Position numbers and translations under genes: made by a program
Shown here: one piece after another, positions 43,457 through 56,696 of the stretch
Position numbering within the stretch: the first letter of the stretch is position 1
How the letters are laid out: each line of letters starts with the position of its first letter
The notes under the pieces: model-generated
Database searches by the model: none
Seen by the model: only the letters and a program-made list of their open reading frames with translations
What the model was told of the DNA's origin: nothing
Source of the DNA: Prevotella sp.
GTDB taxonomy: Bacteria; Bacteroidota; Bacteroidia; Bacteroidales; Bacteroidaceae
NCBI GenBank assembly: GCA_015060535.1
Contig: SUYH01000012.1
Span: forward strand, 27,725-91,724
Reading direction: 5' to 3'
DNA: 64,000 bases

Positions 43457-44032
43457 ATGATTCAAATTAAAGCAAAGCAACAGAACGTATCGTTCGAAAA
43501 GAACGTGGAGAAGCTGGCATTCGTGCTCTCCGCACACCTGTACAACACCCTCGACTCCAGCAAGGTGATTGAGGAGGCAGCCAAGCGTTCAGGCATCAGC
43601 GTAGGCGTCATCAAGGCCGCTTGGGACGCAGCAGGCGAGGTGATCCGCACCTGGGCTACCGAAGGTCACAATGTACCCCTGCCTGGTCTGGGCTCTATGC
43701 GCTTCGGTGTACGTTCGAAGAGTGTGCAGAACGTGGAGGACGTAAAGACCTCTCTGATCTCCGCCCGTCGCGTCATCTTCACCCCGTCGAAGGAGGTGAA
43801 GGACGAGCTGCAGAACACCAAGATTGCCATCACCTGCTACGACAAGGACGGCAACATCGTGAAGCGTGTCACTAGCGCCGACACCAACGATGTGGAGGAT
43901 CCGGAGAACAGCCTCACCCCCGACCCCTCTCCAACGGGCGAGGGGAGTGAAAACCAAAACCAGGGTGGTAGCTCCAACACTGGTGGCGGCAACTCAGGCG
44001 GTAGCGCAGGCTTCGAAACCGGAGGAGAGTAA
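43457..44032 (+). CDS. HU-like DNA-binding protein with low-complexity tail
   Basis: This 191-aa protein has an HU/IHF-like fold of the Bacteroidetes-specific branch (about 1-130), with VPLPGLGSMRFGVRSK near the beta arm. It probably bends or coats DNA. The tail (about 150-191) begins with LTPDPSPTGEG, encoded by a GC-rich palindrome of REP type, then becomes glycine/serine/asparagine-rich. A terminator hairpin begins at the stop codon. Confidence 0.85.
   Translation: MIQIKAKQQNVSFEKNVEKLAFVLSAHLYNTLDSSKVIEEAAKRSGISVGVIKAAWDAAGEVIRTWATEGHNVPLPGLGSMRFGVRSKSVQNVEDVKTSLISARRVIFTPSKEVKDELQNTKIAITCYDKDGNIVKRVTSADTNDVEDPENSLTPDPSPTGEGSENQNQGGSSNTGGGNSGGSAGFETGGE
43911..43948. repeat. REP-like palindrome within the HU-like gene
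   Basis: A GC-rich CCCCTCTCC...GGCGAGGGGAG palindrome encodes LTPDPSPTGEG, a peptide typical of dispersed REP-like sequences that are read through genes. It lies exactly at the start of the variable tail. Confidence 0.6.
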
Positions 44033-44061
44033 AAGGTTAGCGCCTTCGGGCGCAACCTTTT
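44031..44061 (+). terminator. Terminator after the HU-like gene
   Basis: AAAAGGTT plus GCGCC (44031-44044, one bulged A) pairs with GGCGC plus AACCTTTT (44049-44061) around a TTCG tetraloop. The next small gene lies beyond it, so read-through may be partial. Confidence 0.75.
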
Positions 44062-44081
44062 AGAAGTAGGAAGTAAGAGGT

Positions 44082-44174
44082 ATGAAAAAAGAGACTTGGA
44101 AATTGATTGTGCAGATTCTGATTTCGATTCTGACTGCACTGGGGACGACGCTGGGAGTGACGTCGTGTATGTGA
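44082..44174 (+). CDS. Smalltalk protein
   Basis: This 30-aa hydrophobic peptide MKKETWKLIVQILISILTAL..., ending TSCM, fits the smalltalk family seen downstream of HU-like genes in Bacteroidetes. It has one membrane-spanning helix and a near-C-terminal cysteine. The ATG follows an AGGAAG...GAGG purine stretch. Its function is unknown. The N-acetylmuramoyl-L-alanine amidase gene that often sits between the HU-like and smalltalk genes is missing here. Confidence 0.8.
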   Translation: MKKETWKLIVQILISILTALGTTLGVTSCM

Positions 44175-44178
44175 AGAA

Positions 44179-44213
44179 AAGGGGGCTGGACACGGAATGT
44201 GCTCAGCCCTCTT
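44179..44213. terminator. Bidirectional terminator between smalltalk and lacZ
   Basis: A 10-bp stem with one G-T pair (44179-44188 with 44204-44213) lies between two convergent genes, with short T-runs on both sides. Confidence 0.6.
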
Positions 44214-44226
44214 AGATGATAATGCA

Positions 44227-48165
<3,939 letters not shown>

Positions 48166-48166
<1 letters not shown>

Positions 48167-49803
48167 TATTTAGCCTGTTCGAGAGCAAGCGTCTTAGTAG
48201 GCTGGTCGCATACCTCCGTGGGTCCCCAGTACTGGATAGGGCCAGGATAAACGTATGCAGTCTGGCGAGCCCACTCGTCGCGATGAGCAGCAAATGCCTT
48301 GAAGGGAGCACCGTCGAGCTCAACGAGAGCCTTGCGGATAACGGGCTTCATCTCACCAGCGCGCTTCTCCATGTTCATCATCATGGTGATGGGCACACCA
48401 CCAGCAATCCACTGGTCAGCAGGAGCTGTCGTGTTCTTCACGATAGCCATATAACCGGTCTTGCCGTTGGCAATCAGCTGGGCAGCTGAAGTACCGAGGG
48501 CATAGCAGTAGTCGGCATCGAAGTTAGAAGGAGCAGCGCAGCGTCCCTCGTAACCGAAGAAGTGATGCTGGGTACCGAACTTGCCACTGTACTTGCCTTC
48601 CTTCTTCATCTTCTCCAGCTTCTGGGCAACCATCGTAGAGAGCAGCTTCTCAGTCTCGATGAGTGATACCTGTACGTTGCCGTGAGGATCGCGATCGAGA
48701 GCCAGCTGACGAGCTACGCCAACAGGCAGCGAGTTGAAGACAGCGAGGTTCTCCTCTGTGAGGTGACTCTTAGCGAAGTCAACCTGCTCGTCGCGGCTAA
48801 TCTCCTTAGCCTCAGGCAATGCCAGCACGTCGTTCAGCTGGGCAATCAGCTTCTTGATGGCAGGAATGAACTCAATCAAACCCTCAGGAATGATGACGGT
48901 ACCGAAGTTGTTGCCATCAGCAGCACGGGCAGCTACCGTCTCGGCGATATAGTTGACGATGTCGTCGAGACTCTGACCTTTTGCCTCTACCTCCTCAGAA
49001 ACGAGACAGATGTTAGGCTGAGTCTGCAGGGCGCACTCCAAAGCGATGTGAGAAGCCGAACGACCCATCACCTTGATGAAGTGCCAGTATTTACGTGCTG
49101 AGTTACAGTCGCGCTCGATGTTACCAATGAGCTCTGAGTAGGTCTTACAAGCAGTATCGAAACCGAAAGAGGTCTCAATCTGGTCGTTCTTCAGGTCGCC
49201 GTCGATGGTCTTAGGACAACCGATGACCTGTACGCCATACTGCTTAGCGGCATAGTATTCAGCCAGCACACAAGCATTGGTGTTAGAGTCGTCACCACCG
49301 ATGATCACGATAGCCTTGATGTCGAGCTGACGGATAATCTCCAGACCCTTCTCAAACTGGTCAATCTTCTCGAGCTTCGTACGACCAGAACCAATCATAT
49401 CGAAACCACCCGTGTTGCGATACTCGTCGATGATGTCGGCTGTGAGCTCCATGTAGTTGTGGTCTACCAGACCGCCAGGACCCAGGATGAAGCCAAACAG
49501 ACGGTTCTCAGGATTGAGCTTCTTCACTTGGTCGAACAGACCTGTAATCACGTTGTGACCACCAGGAGCCTGACCACCAGAGAGGATGATACCTACGTTC
49601 ATCTTCTTGGTGTTAGCCTCAGTAGCAGGCTCAAACTCGACGATAGGCATACCATAAGTGTTGGGGAACAGTTTCTTGATCTCTTCCTGGTCACCAACGC
49701 TCTGGGTAGGAGCACCTTCTTTCACTTTTACAGCACCCTGAAGAGCCTTAGGCAGTTTGGGCTGGTAAGCGGCTCTCGCTTTCTGCAATGCACTTTTTTC
49801 CAT
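48166..49803 (-). CDS. pfp: Pyrophosphate-fructose-6-phosphate 1-phosphotransferase
   Basis: This 545-aa long-form PFP phosphorylates fructose 6-phosphate with pyrophosphate in glycolysis. The PPi-type motif GGDDSNTNA (about 189-197), [11 protein letters not shown] (about 79) and [14 protein letters not shown] (about 260) are present. Length matches plant/Bacteroidetes PFP. The ATG at 49803 ([14 protein letters not shown]) is chosen over an upstream extension. Confidence 0.95.
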
Positions 49804-49884
49804 TGTTATAAATATTAATTGATGATGAATAATTGTAATTCGTCTAGAGCGCTTTGACTTGCAAGTCTCGGCGTTTTCGAATTG

Positions 49885-49892
49885 CAAATTTA
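49885..49892 (-). promoter_or_regulatory. -7 box of the pfp operon
   Basis: TAAATTTG on the minus strand; leader about 75 nt. The -33 element is weak. Confidence 0.45.
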
Positions 49893-49976
49893 GGCTTTTT
49901 TTGCGAGAAACGGAAAGAAATCACGTATTTTAATATTTTTTTGTGCAGAATTCTATGATATATCGAATATTTTTCG

Positions 49977-49984
49977 TATCTTTG
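49977..49984 (+). promoter_or_regulatory. -7 box of the plus-strand unit starting at 50028
   Basis: TATCTTTG matches the consensus, 43 nt before the start codon; no clear -33. Confidence 0.55.
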
Positions 49985-50027
49985 ACGTTCGAAACAGATA
50001 ATTTTATCATTTAAGGAGGACCAAACA

Positions 50028-50288
50028 ATGGCGAACAAACGAACATTAAAACGTAACATCAATCTATTCTGCGGAGATCTTTTCGCTGAGTGTTTAGCTG
50101 CTTCTCTCTACGGGCAGAACAAAGACAGTGCGAAGGCACTCATCTTCAGCACGCTGAAGATGCAGGACGACTTCATCCGTCGTATCTCGCACCCTGAACC
50201 AGGCATGCCACAGAAGAAATACTTCAAACGACTGAAGGAAGACTTTTTGGCTCGGGCTAGCGAAATTGCAGACCAAGTGAACTATTGA
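50028..50288 (+). CDS. Small conserved-looking protein, unknown
   Basis: This 86-aa basic, helical protein starts MANKRTLKRNINLFCGDL. The ATG has a strong Shine-Dalgarno (AAGGAGG, 50013-50019), rare in this genome, which suggests high translation. The opening recalls ribosomal protein S20, but the rest does not follow S20, so I do not use that name. It heads a six-gene plus-strand unit and overlaps the next frame by a few bases. Confidence 0.75.
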   Translation: MANKRTLKRNINLFCGDLFAECLAASLYGQNKDSAKALIFSTLKMQDDFIRRISHPEPGMPQKKYFKRLKEDFLARASEIADQVNY

Positions 50289-50299
50289 CAACAACATTT

Positions 50300-50854
50300 A
50301 TGTGGAAATCATTTTGCAGTTGGCTGTTATATAAACACATGGGGTGGACAGCCAATGTAACGGAGGAGCACCCCGACAAGTATATCATCTGTCTGGCACC
50401 ACACACCAGCAACTGGGACTTCCTGATCGGACAACTCTACATCAGGGCACGAGGCATGCGAAGCAACTTCCTGATGAAAAAGGAGTGGTTCTTCTGGCCC
50501 CTGGGACCTATCTTCCGTAAGATGGGCGGCATCCCCGTATTCCGCACGAAGCACACCAGCATGACGGATAATCTGGCTGAGACTGCCAAACGCGTGAAGG
50601 AATTCCACCTGTGTATCACCCCTGAGGGGACACGCTCGCGCAACCCCGAGTGGAAAAAGGGATTCTACTACATCGCTCAAAAGGCTGAGTTGCCCATCCT
50701 GCTCTATGCCGTAGACTATGAGAAGCGCTACATCCAGTGCACCAAGACCATCATTCCCAATGGTGACATTGACAGCCAGATGCGAGAAATCAAACTTTAT
50801 TTCAAGGACTTCAAAGGCAAGCATCCTGAGAAATTCACCATAGGAGAGGTATAA
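50300..50854 (+). CDS. 1-acyl-glycerol-3-phosphate acyltransferase-like protein
   Basis: This 184-aa PlsC-type acyltransferase has the HxxxxD motif in APHTSNWDFL (about 34-43) and the second motif ITPEGTRSRNPEWKKGF (about 112-128). It probably transfers an acyl chain to a lysolipid at the membrane. A TTG start at 50285 would overlap the preceding gene by 4 bp; I prefer the ATG at 50300. Four bp before the next gene. Confidence 0.85.
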   Translation: MWKSFCSWLLYKHMGWTANVTEEHPDKYIICLAPHTSNWDFLIGQLYIRARGMRSNFLMKKEWFFWPLGPIFRKMGGIPVFRTKHTSMTDNLAETAKRVKEFHLCITPEGTRSRNPEWKKGFYYIAQKAELPILLYAVDYEKRYIQCTKTIIPNGDIDSQMREIKLYFKDFKGKHPEKFTIGEV

Positions 50855-50858
50855 GACC

Positions 50859-53756
50859 ATGAAAAGATTTTATTTCATCATCCTCTCTCTCGCATTCCTT
50901 CTCCTAGCTGTACCAACTGCTGCACAGACGGCAAAAGACGAAGCCAAACTGGTTGAACGACTGGAAGAATACTTCAGAAAATACAAACCCAAGGGAACCC
51001 GACTGACTCAGGCTCCCCGTATGTTGGAATATCAGCTGAACGACACCACCAAGACGCTGACTATCGTTGCCGATGAGTTCTTCGCTGCACAGGAGTTCAC
51101 TCCGGAGATTACAGAGCATATATATAAAAAGGTAAAAGGCGAACTACCTAAGCCTTATCGGAAATATGAGGTAACCATCGTCACCAACGGCATGACGATT
51201 GACGAGCTGATACCCAACCGTCTGAACAAGAATGCTGATAAATCCAGAATGTGGGGCGACATCGACTACGATGGGGAGCCTTGGGTGAAGAACATCTCAC
51301 AACCCGTAGAATACACCCATGGTCTGCAGGGACGCCACCTGTCGTTATGGGCCAGTCACGGACGATATTACGACCAGAAGAAAGGCTACTGGAAGTGGCA
51401 GCGCCCGAAACTGTTTGGAACCACCGAAGACCTGTTTACCCAGACCATCGTCATACCCTATTTGATTCCCATGTTGGAACAGTCAGGAGCCGTAGTGTTC
51501 ACCCCTCGTGAGCGCGACTGGCAGAAGGAGGAAATCATTGTCGACAACGACGGCTCGAAGCGTAACTACATCGAGGTGACATCGCACGGCAAGTGGAAGC
51601 AGACCAGTCAGGCAGGCTTTGCCTGGCACGCTGGGACTTATCAGGACCTCGAGAATCCATTCGAGGCAGGAACAGCCCGCATGGTGAAAACCACCAGCAG
51701 CAAGTCGCGCTACAGTCTGGCTACCTACCAGCCCGACTTCCGCAAGGCAGGTCGTTATGCCGTCTATGTGAGCTACCAGACGCTGCCCAACAGCATCGAC
51801 GACGCCCTGTATACCGTATGGCATCGTGGCGAGCGCACCCAGTTCCGTGTGAACCAGCAGATGGGTGGTAGCACCTGGGTTTATCTGGGCACATTCGACT
51901 TCGATGCAGGATATAGCGAGTTCAATCGCGTCACCGTTTCCAACCAGAGCAGTCATAGCGGTGTGGTCACTACCGATGCCGTTCGCTTTGGTGGTGGCAT
52001 GGGCAATATCGAGCGCTTTGGAGCGGTCAGCGGATTGCCTCGCGCCTTGGAGGGAGCACGCTATTCGGCTCAATGGGCTGGTATGCCCTACTCCGTCTAT
52101 AGCAGCAAGAACGGACTGGACGACTATGCTGACGATATCAACGTACGCTCTCACATGACCAATCTGCTGGGTGGTGGCTCATGCTTCATGCCGACTGTCG
52201 AAGGACGCAGGGTACCTATCGAACTGTCGCTAGCCATCCATAGCGATGCAGGCTATTCGAAAGACGGTGAGGGTCTGATTGGCTCTCTATCCATCTGCAC
52301 GACAGGGTTCAACGGGGGGAAACTGAATGCAGGCATTTCCCGTATGGCATCACGCGACTTTGCAGACGCGCTGTTGAGCAACGAACTGCTCGATATCAAA
52401 TACAAATACGGCAATTGGAATCGACGCGAGCTCTTCGACAGGAACTACTCCGAGACCAGACTGCCTGAGGTGCCTAGCGCCATCCTGGAGACGATGTCGC
52501 ACCAGAACTTCCCTGACATGCGACTAGGACAGGATCCTAACTTCCGCTTTACGCTGGCTCGTTCTATCTACAAGACAATCCTGCGTTATGTCAACGACCA
52601 ACACGGACGCTCGTTCATCGTGGCTCCACTGGCTCCCAACAATTTCCGCATCGAATTCAAAGACGACGCTAAGGTCAGAATCAGTTGGGATGCCGTTAAC
52701 GATCCGCAAGAGCCCACCTCGAAACCTACTGGCTATATCCTCTATACCGCTATGGGTGAAGCCGACTTCGACAATGGCACATATATCCGCTCGAAGAACA
52801 GCTACGACATGGAGCTGGAGCCAGGACAGCTCTACCATTTCAAGGTGGCTGCCGTCAATCGTGGCGGACGGAGCTTCCCCTCTGAGGTGCTCTCTGCATA
52901 TTATAATCCTTATGCCACCAAGACTATCATGATTGTCAACGGATTCCACCGCCTGTCGTCGCCTGCCATTCGTAATAATGCCGACGAACAGGGTTTCGAT
53001 CTAGACGAGGATCCTGGCATTACCTACGGTCCAACCTACGGATGGTCAGGACGCCAGATTAACTTCGACCGCACACAGATGGGTATAGAATCCGGTGGCT
53101 TGGGCTATACTGGTGAAGAACTGACGGGTATGTTGATAGCAGGCAACGACTTCAACTACGTGAAGACGCATGCTGAGGCCATTGCGGCCACTCGCCAATA
53201 CAATATCATCAGCTGTTCGAGTGAGGCGCTGGAAACAGCAAAAATACAGACCAAAGGCATCGCTGCGATAGACTTGGTGTTAGGTCTGGAACGAAACGAC
53301 GGACATAGTCTGAACTACTACAAGACATTCACTTCGTCGATGCAACATTCCCTGCGTAACTTCACTTCTCGTGGTGGTGCTTTGCTGGTCAGCGGAGCCT
53401 ACATCGGACGTGACATGATGGCCGACAGCGACAAGCAGTTCCTGGCTGGCACATTGAAGTGTGAGTATGCAGGACGTAACATGCTGTCTACCGACTACCT
53501 CAACGGACTAGGCACGACCATCGAGTATTGGAAGGACCTGAACGAGACGCATTATGCAGCGACATCGACAGACATTCTGCAACCCGTCAACCCTGCTTAT
53601 ACCGCCATGCAGTATGCTGATGGATATAGCGCTGCTGTGGCCTACAAAGGCACCGACTATCGTGCCTTCACGATGGGTATTCCCTTCGAATGTATCAAGG
53701 ACGGGCAGAAGCGCACGTCGATCATGAACGGCATTTTAAACTATCTATTAAAATAA
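50859..53756 (+). CDS. Secreted N-acetylmuramoyl-L-alanine amidase-like/golvesin-domain protein
   Basis: This 965-aa protein has a signal peptide (MKRFYFIILSLAFLLLAVPTAAQ). Amidase_3-like segments are interleaved: LSLWASHGRYYD (about 185), ELSLAIHSDAGYS (about 454) and PSAILETMSHQNFPDM (about 541), which carry likely zinc ligands. Between them lies a golvesin C-terminal-like domain (about 255-375). A fibronectin type III-like domain (about 605-690) and a C-terminal Rossmann-like region follow. Homologues are often labelled xanthan lyase; the peptidoglycan amidase reading fits the motifs better. Confidence 0.8.
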   Translation: MKRFYFIILSLAFLLLAVPTAAQTAKDEAKLVERLEEYFRKYKPKGTRLTQAPRMLEYQLNDTTKTLTIVADEFFAAQEFTPEITEHIYKKVKGELPKPYRKYEVTIVTNGMTIDELIPNRLNKNADKSRMWGDIDYDGEPWVKNISQPVEYTHGLQGRHLSLWASHGRYYDQKKGYWKWQRPKLFGTTEDLFTQTIVIPYLIPMLEQSGAVVFTPRERDWQKEEIIVDNDGSKRNYIEVTSHGKWKQTSQAGFAWHAGTYQDLENPFEAGTARMVKTTSSKSRYSLATYQPDFRKAGRYAVYVSYQTLPNSIDDALYTVWHRGERTQFRVNQQMGGSTWVYLGTFDFDAGYSEFNRVTVSNQSSHSGVVTTDAVRFGGGMGNIERFGAVSGLPRALEGARYSAQWAGMPYSVYSSKNGLDDYADDINVRSHMTNLLGGGSCFMPTVEGRRVPIELSLAIHSDAGYSKDGEGLIGSLSICTTGFNGGKLNAGISRMASRDFADALLSNELLDIKYKYGNWNRRELFDRNYSETRLPEVPSAILETMSHQNFPDMRLGQDPNFRFTLARSIYKTILRYVNDQHGRSFIVAPLAPNNFRIEFKDDAKVRISWDAVNDPQEPTSKPTGYILYTAMGEADFDNGTYIRSKNSYDMELEPGQLYHFKVAAVNRGGRSFPSEVLSAYYNPYATKTIMIVNGFHRLSSPAIRNNADEQGFDLDEDPGITYGPTYGWSGRQINFDRTQMGIESGGLGYTGEELTGMLIAGNDFNYVKTHAEAIAATRQYNIISCSSEALETAKIQTKGIAAIDLVLGLERNDGHSLNYYKTFTSSMQHSLRNFTSRGGALLVSGAYIGRDMMADSDKQFLAGTLKCEYAGRNMLSTDYLNGLGTTIEYWKDLNETHYAATSTDILQPVNPAYTAMQYADGYSAAVAYKGTDYRAFTMGIPFECIKDGQKRTSIMNGILNYLLK

Positions 53757-53767
53757 AACTAAAGATT

Positions 53768-54115
53768 ATGTACAAGATTCAAACCAATTCCAGCGGTACA
53801 CGTAGTATCGACATCAGTGAAGAACATCTGCAGACCATCGAAGACTATCAGCTCTTCCGTGACCTCATCGATTCAAATGGTTATGTAGACGAAGCAGTAT
53901 TAGATAAGCTGAAGCTGAACATCCGTTCGCTGCTCGGTTCTGACGCTGGCAAGGACAAGCGCCTGCTCGACCTTTGTCTCGACGTCATCTATCATCAGAA
54001 CATGAAGGCTTTCGGACTGCAACAGCTCGTGCTGCTCTTCATCAACTGGAAGAATCGTGCCAACGAGGATTTGGGATCGACCAGACGGGCGTTCCAAGGG
54101 ACACCGTTTAATTGA
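53768..54115 (+). CDS. Unknown 115-aa protein
   Basis: This small soluble helical protein (MYKIQTNSSGTRSIDISEEHLQ...) has no recognised motif. I use the ATG at 53768, 11 bp after the amidase-like gene; the longer frame is inside that gene. Its stop overlaps a 7-bp repeat that leads into ygiQ. Confidence 0.7.
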   Translation: MYKIQTNSSGTRSIDISEEHLQTIEDYQLFRDLIDSNGYVDEAVLDKLKLNIRSLLGSDAGKDKRLLDLCLDVIYHQNMKAFGLQQLVLLFINWKNRANEDLGSTRRAFQGTPFN

Positions 54116-54148
54116 GTTGAGAGTTGAGAGTTTAGAGGTTAGAGAATG
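54114..54148. repeat. Five 7-bp GAGTTGA-type repeats before ygiQ
   Basis: Heptamers GAGTTGA twice, GAGTTTA, GAGGTTA and GAGAATG fill the gap; the last supplies the ygiQ start codon and the purine-rich units could act as ribosome-binding sequence. Confidence 0.9.
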
Positions 54149-55966
54149 GAGTATAGGCTGACGGATTTTCTGCCCACGACGAAAAAGGAGATTGAGTTGC
54201 GGGGTTGGGAAGAGGTGGACATCATCCTCTTCTCAGCTGACGCATATGTCGATCACCCTTCGTTTGGCGCTGCAGTTATCGGTCGAACGCTGGAAGCAGC
54301 GGGCTATCGTGTGGCTATCATACCACAGCCCGACTGGCATGGTGACTACCGTGACTTCAAGAAGCTGGGGCGTCCACGTCTGTTCTTTGGCATCGCTCCT
54401 GGCTGCATGGACTCGATGGTCAATAAATACACAGCCAACCGCCGACTGCGCTCCGAAGATGCCTATAGTCCTGACGGACGCCACGACCTGCGCCCAGAAT
54501 ATCCCACCATCGTCTACTCCAAGATTCTGCGCGAGCTCTACCCTGACGTACCCATCATCTTAGGTGGCATAGAGGCGTCGCTGCGCCGACTGACGCACTA
54601 CGACTACTGGCAGGACCGTCTGCGTCCTTGTATCCTGTGCGATTCAGATGCAGACCTGATCATCTACGGCATGGGCGAGAAACCTATCGTGGAGTTGGCT
54701 AACCGCTTGGCAGAAGGACAGCCCATCAGCGAGATTCGCGATATACCGCAAACAGTCTATCTCTCAAGTAACATGACGCCTGATGAGACCGACATCGTGC
54801 TTCATAGTCACGAGGAGTGTCTGCGCAACAAGCGTTCGCAAGCTGAGAATTTCCGCCACATCGAGGAACAGTCGAACATGATGCATGCCCATCGCCTCAT
54901 ACAACAGGTGGGCCAGCGTTTTGCCGTTGTCAATCCACCCTTTCCACCCATGACCACTCAGGAGCTCGATGCCTCCTACGACCTGCCCTATACGCGCGTT
55001 CCTCATCCAAAATATAAGAACAAGCGTATCCCTGCCTACGAGATGATCAAGTTTTCTGTCAACATCCATCGTGGCTGCTTCGGAGGCTGTGCGTTCTGCA
55101 CCATCTCAGCGCATCAGGGAAAATTCATTTCATGCCGCTCGAAAGAGAGCATCGTCAGCGAGGTGAAGAAGGTCATGCAGATGGACGACTTCAAGGGTTA
55201 TTTGTCCGATTTGGGTGGACCATCGGCCAACATGTATGGCATGCACGGCAACAACCTGAACATCTGCGAGAAGTGTAAGCGACCCAGTTGTATCAACCCA
55301 CAGGTGTGTCCCAACCTCAATACTAACCACTCGAAACTATTGGAGGTCTATCATGCTGTCGACGCGCTGCCAGGCATTAAGAAGAGCTTCATCGGCAGTG
55401 GTGTTCGTTACGACCTGTTGCTGCATAAGAGCAAGGACGAAGCCTCCAACAAGGCAGCTATGGAGTACACGCGTGAACTCATTTGCCGACATGTCAGCGG
55501 ACGACTGAAGGTGGCTCCTGAACATACCAGCGACCACGTGCTCAAACTGATGCGCAAGCCATCGTTCCAACAGTTCTATGAGTTCAAGCGCATCTTCGAC
55601 CGCATCAACAGAGAGGAAGGACTGCGCCAGCAGATTATCCCCTACTTCATCTCCAGCCATCCTGGATGCACGGAGGCTGACATGGCCGATTTGGCTGCCA
55701 TCACCCGTAAGATGGGCTATAAACTGGAACAGGTTCAGGACTTCACACCTACCCCGATGACGGTGGCTACCGAGATGTTCTATACAGGTTTCGACCCCTA
55801 TACGCTGGAGCCCGTCTTCACGGCCCATTCGCAAGCTGAGAAGTTGGCCCAGCGCCAGTATTTCTTCTGGTACAAAGAGAATAACGAACATGGAAATTAT
55901 CGAGCAAAATCTCGTTCCCAAGAACCCAAAGAAGAAAAGCGAGGACGGCGTCGTCGTCGCAAATGA
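54146..55966 (+). CDS. ygiQ: YgiQ family radical SAM protein
   Basis: This 606-aa protein has the UPF0313/YgiQ layout: N-terminal cobalamin-binding-like fold (about 20-190), radical SAM cysteines in RGCFGGCAFCTISAHQGKF (about 308-326), and a C-terminal DUF3362-like region with basic tail. A CEKCKRPSC cysteine cluster lies near 374. The substrate is unknown. It overlaps the next gene by 77 bp. Confidence 0.92.
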   Translation: MEYRLTDFLPTTKKEIELRGWEEVDIILFSADAYVDHPSFGAAVIGRTLEAAGYRVAIIPQPDWHGDYRDFKKLGRPRLFFGIAPGCMDSMVNKYTANRRLRSEDAYSPDGRHDLRPEYPTIVYSKILRELYPDVPIILGGIEASLRRLTHYDYWQDRLRPCILCDSDADLIIYGMGEKPIVELANRLAEGQPISEIRDIPQTVYLSSNMTPDETDIVLHSHEECLRNKRSQAENFRHIEEQSNMMHAHRLIQQVGQRFAVVNPPFPPMTTQELDASYDLPYTRVPHPKYKNKRIPAYEMIKFSVNIHRGCFGGCAFCTISAHQGKFISCRSKESIVSEVKKVMQMDDFKGYLSDLGGPSANMYGMHGNNLNICEKCKRPSCINPQVCPNLNTNHSKLLEVYHAVDALPGIKKSFIGSGVRYDLLLHKSKDEASNKAAMEYTRELICRHVSGRLKVAPEHTSDHVLKLMRKPSFQQFYEFKRIFDRINREEGLRQQIIPYFISSHPGCTEADMADLAAITRKMGYKLEQVQDFTPTPMTVATEMFYTGFDPYTLEPVFTAHSQAEKLAQRQYFFWYKENNEHGNYRAKSRSQEPKEEKRGRRRRRK

Positions 55967-56696
55967 CTTCATCGCTGTAATCGACGGCAGCACCTCGAAG
56001 AGTCAGTATCGCCATAGCCTGTTGCGCTCCAATGGGCGCTATGCTATGCAGTTGACTGAGCGTTATATCCGTCGCATGCCGAAGACGACCACCTGCGAAC
56101 AGTTCTTGACGGGTGTCACTGCTTACTTCCACAAACATTATAAGAAGTCGATGCAGCCCCGTTTGGCTGAGCATCCTGAAGATCGCCTGACTTGTTCTGC
56201 CGTCATCTTCAGTCGTCTGAATCGTGAAGTGTGGATGGTGGGCGACTGCCAATGCCTCATCGGCAACGAGTACTACGATAATCCCAAGCCCTATGAAGCT
56301 GAGTTGGCTGCTATGCGGGCCGAAGAGGTAAAACGTCAGTTGGCTGCGGGTGTTAAACAGGAAGAGTTGCTCATCAACGATACGGCACGTAGCGTCATCA
56401 TACCACGTATGATAGAGACTATGCGTCAACAGAACATCACGTATAGTGTAATTGACGGATTCCACATCCCACGCCAGCATGTCCGCATCATCACGCTCGA
56501 TTTCCGTCCTTGGGAAATCGTGTTGGCCTCCGATGGCTATCCCTTCCTCTGTGCTACGCTAGAAGAGAGCGAACGCCGACTGCTTCAGCAACGTAAGGAA
56601 GACCCGCTGAACATAGGGACTTTCCAAGCCACGAAGGCCTTCCGTCCCGACTTCAACTCCTTCGACGATCGAGCTTATATCCGATTTACAGTTTAG
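55890..56696 (+). CDS. PP2C-like phosphatase-fold protein
   Basis: This 268-aa protein has a layout like PPM/PP2C phosphatases: SEDGVVVANDFIAVIDGSTS near 17-36, WMVGDCQCLIG near 112-122, EIVLASDGYPFL near 210-221 and DRAYIRF at the end. The paired metal-binding aspartates appear conserved. Substrate unknown. Its first 26 codons lie within the end of ygiQ in another frame. It converges with the flavoprotein gene, overlapping by 11 bp. Confidence 0.7.
   Translation: MEIIEQNLVPKNPKKKSEDGVVVANDFIAVIDGSTSKSQYRHSLLRSNGRYAMQLTERYIRRMPKTTTCEQFLTGVTAYFHKHYKKSMQPRLAEHPEDRLTCSAVIFSRLNREVWMVGDCQCLIGNEYYDNPKPYEAELAAMRAEEVKRQLAAGVKQEELLINDTARSVIIPRMIETMRQQNITYSVIDGFHIPRQHVRIITLDFRPWEIVLASDGYPFLCATLEESERRLLQQRKEDPLNIGTFQATKAFRPDFNSFDDRAYIRFTV

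Noticed and set aside
24144..44174. Complete integrative element or prophage
   Set aside because: No integrase, relaxase, capsid or portal gene and no tRNA or direct-repeat attachment sites were found at the borders.
50028..50288. Ribosomal protein S20 (rpsT) from the MANKRTLKR opening
   Set aside because: Only the first few residues resemble S20; the remainder (GDLFAECLAASLYGQNKD and onwards) does not follow the S20 pattern.
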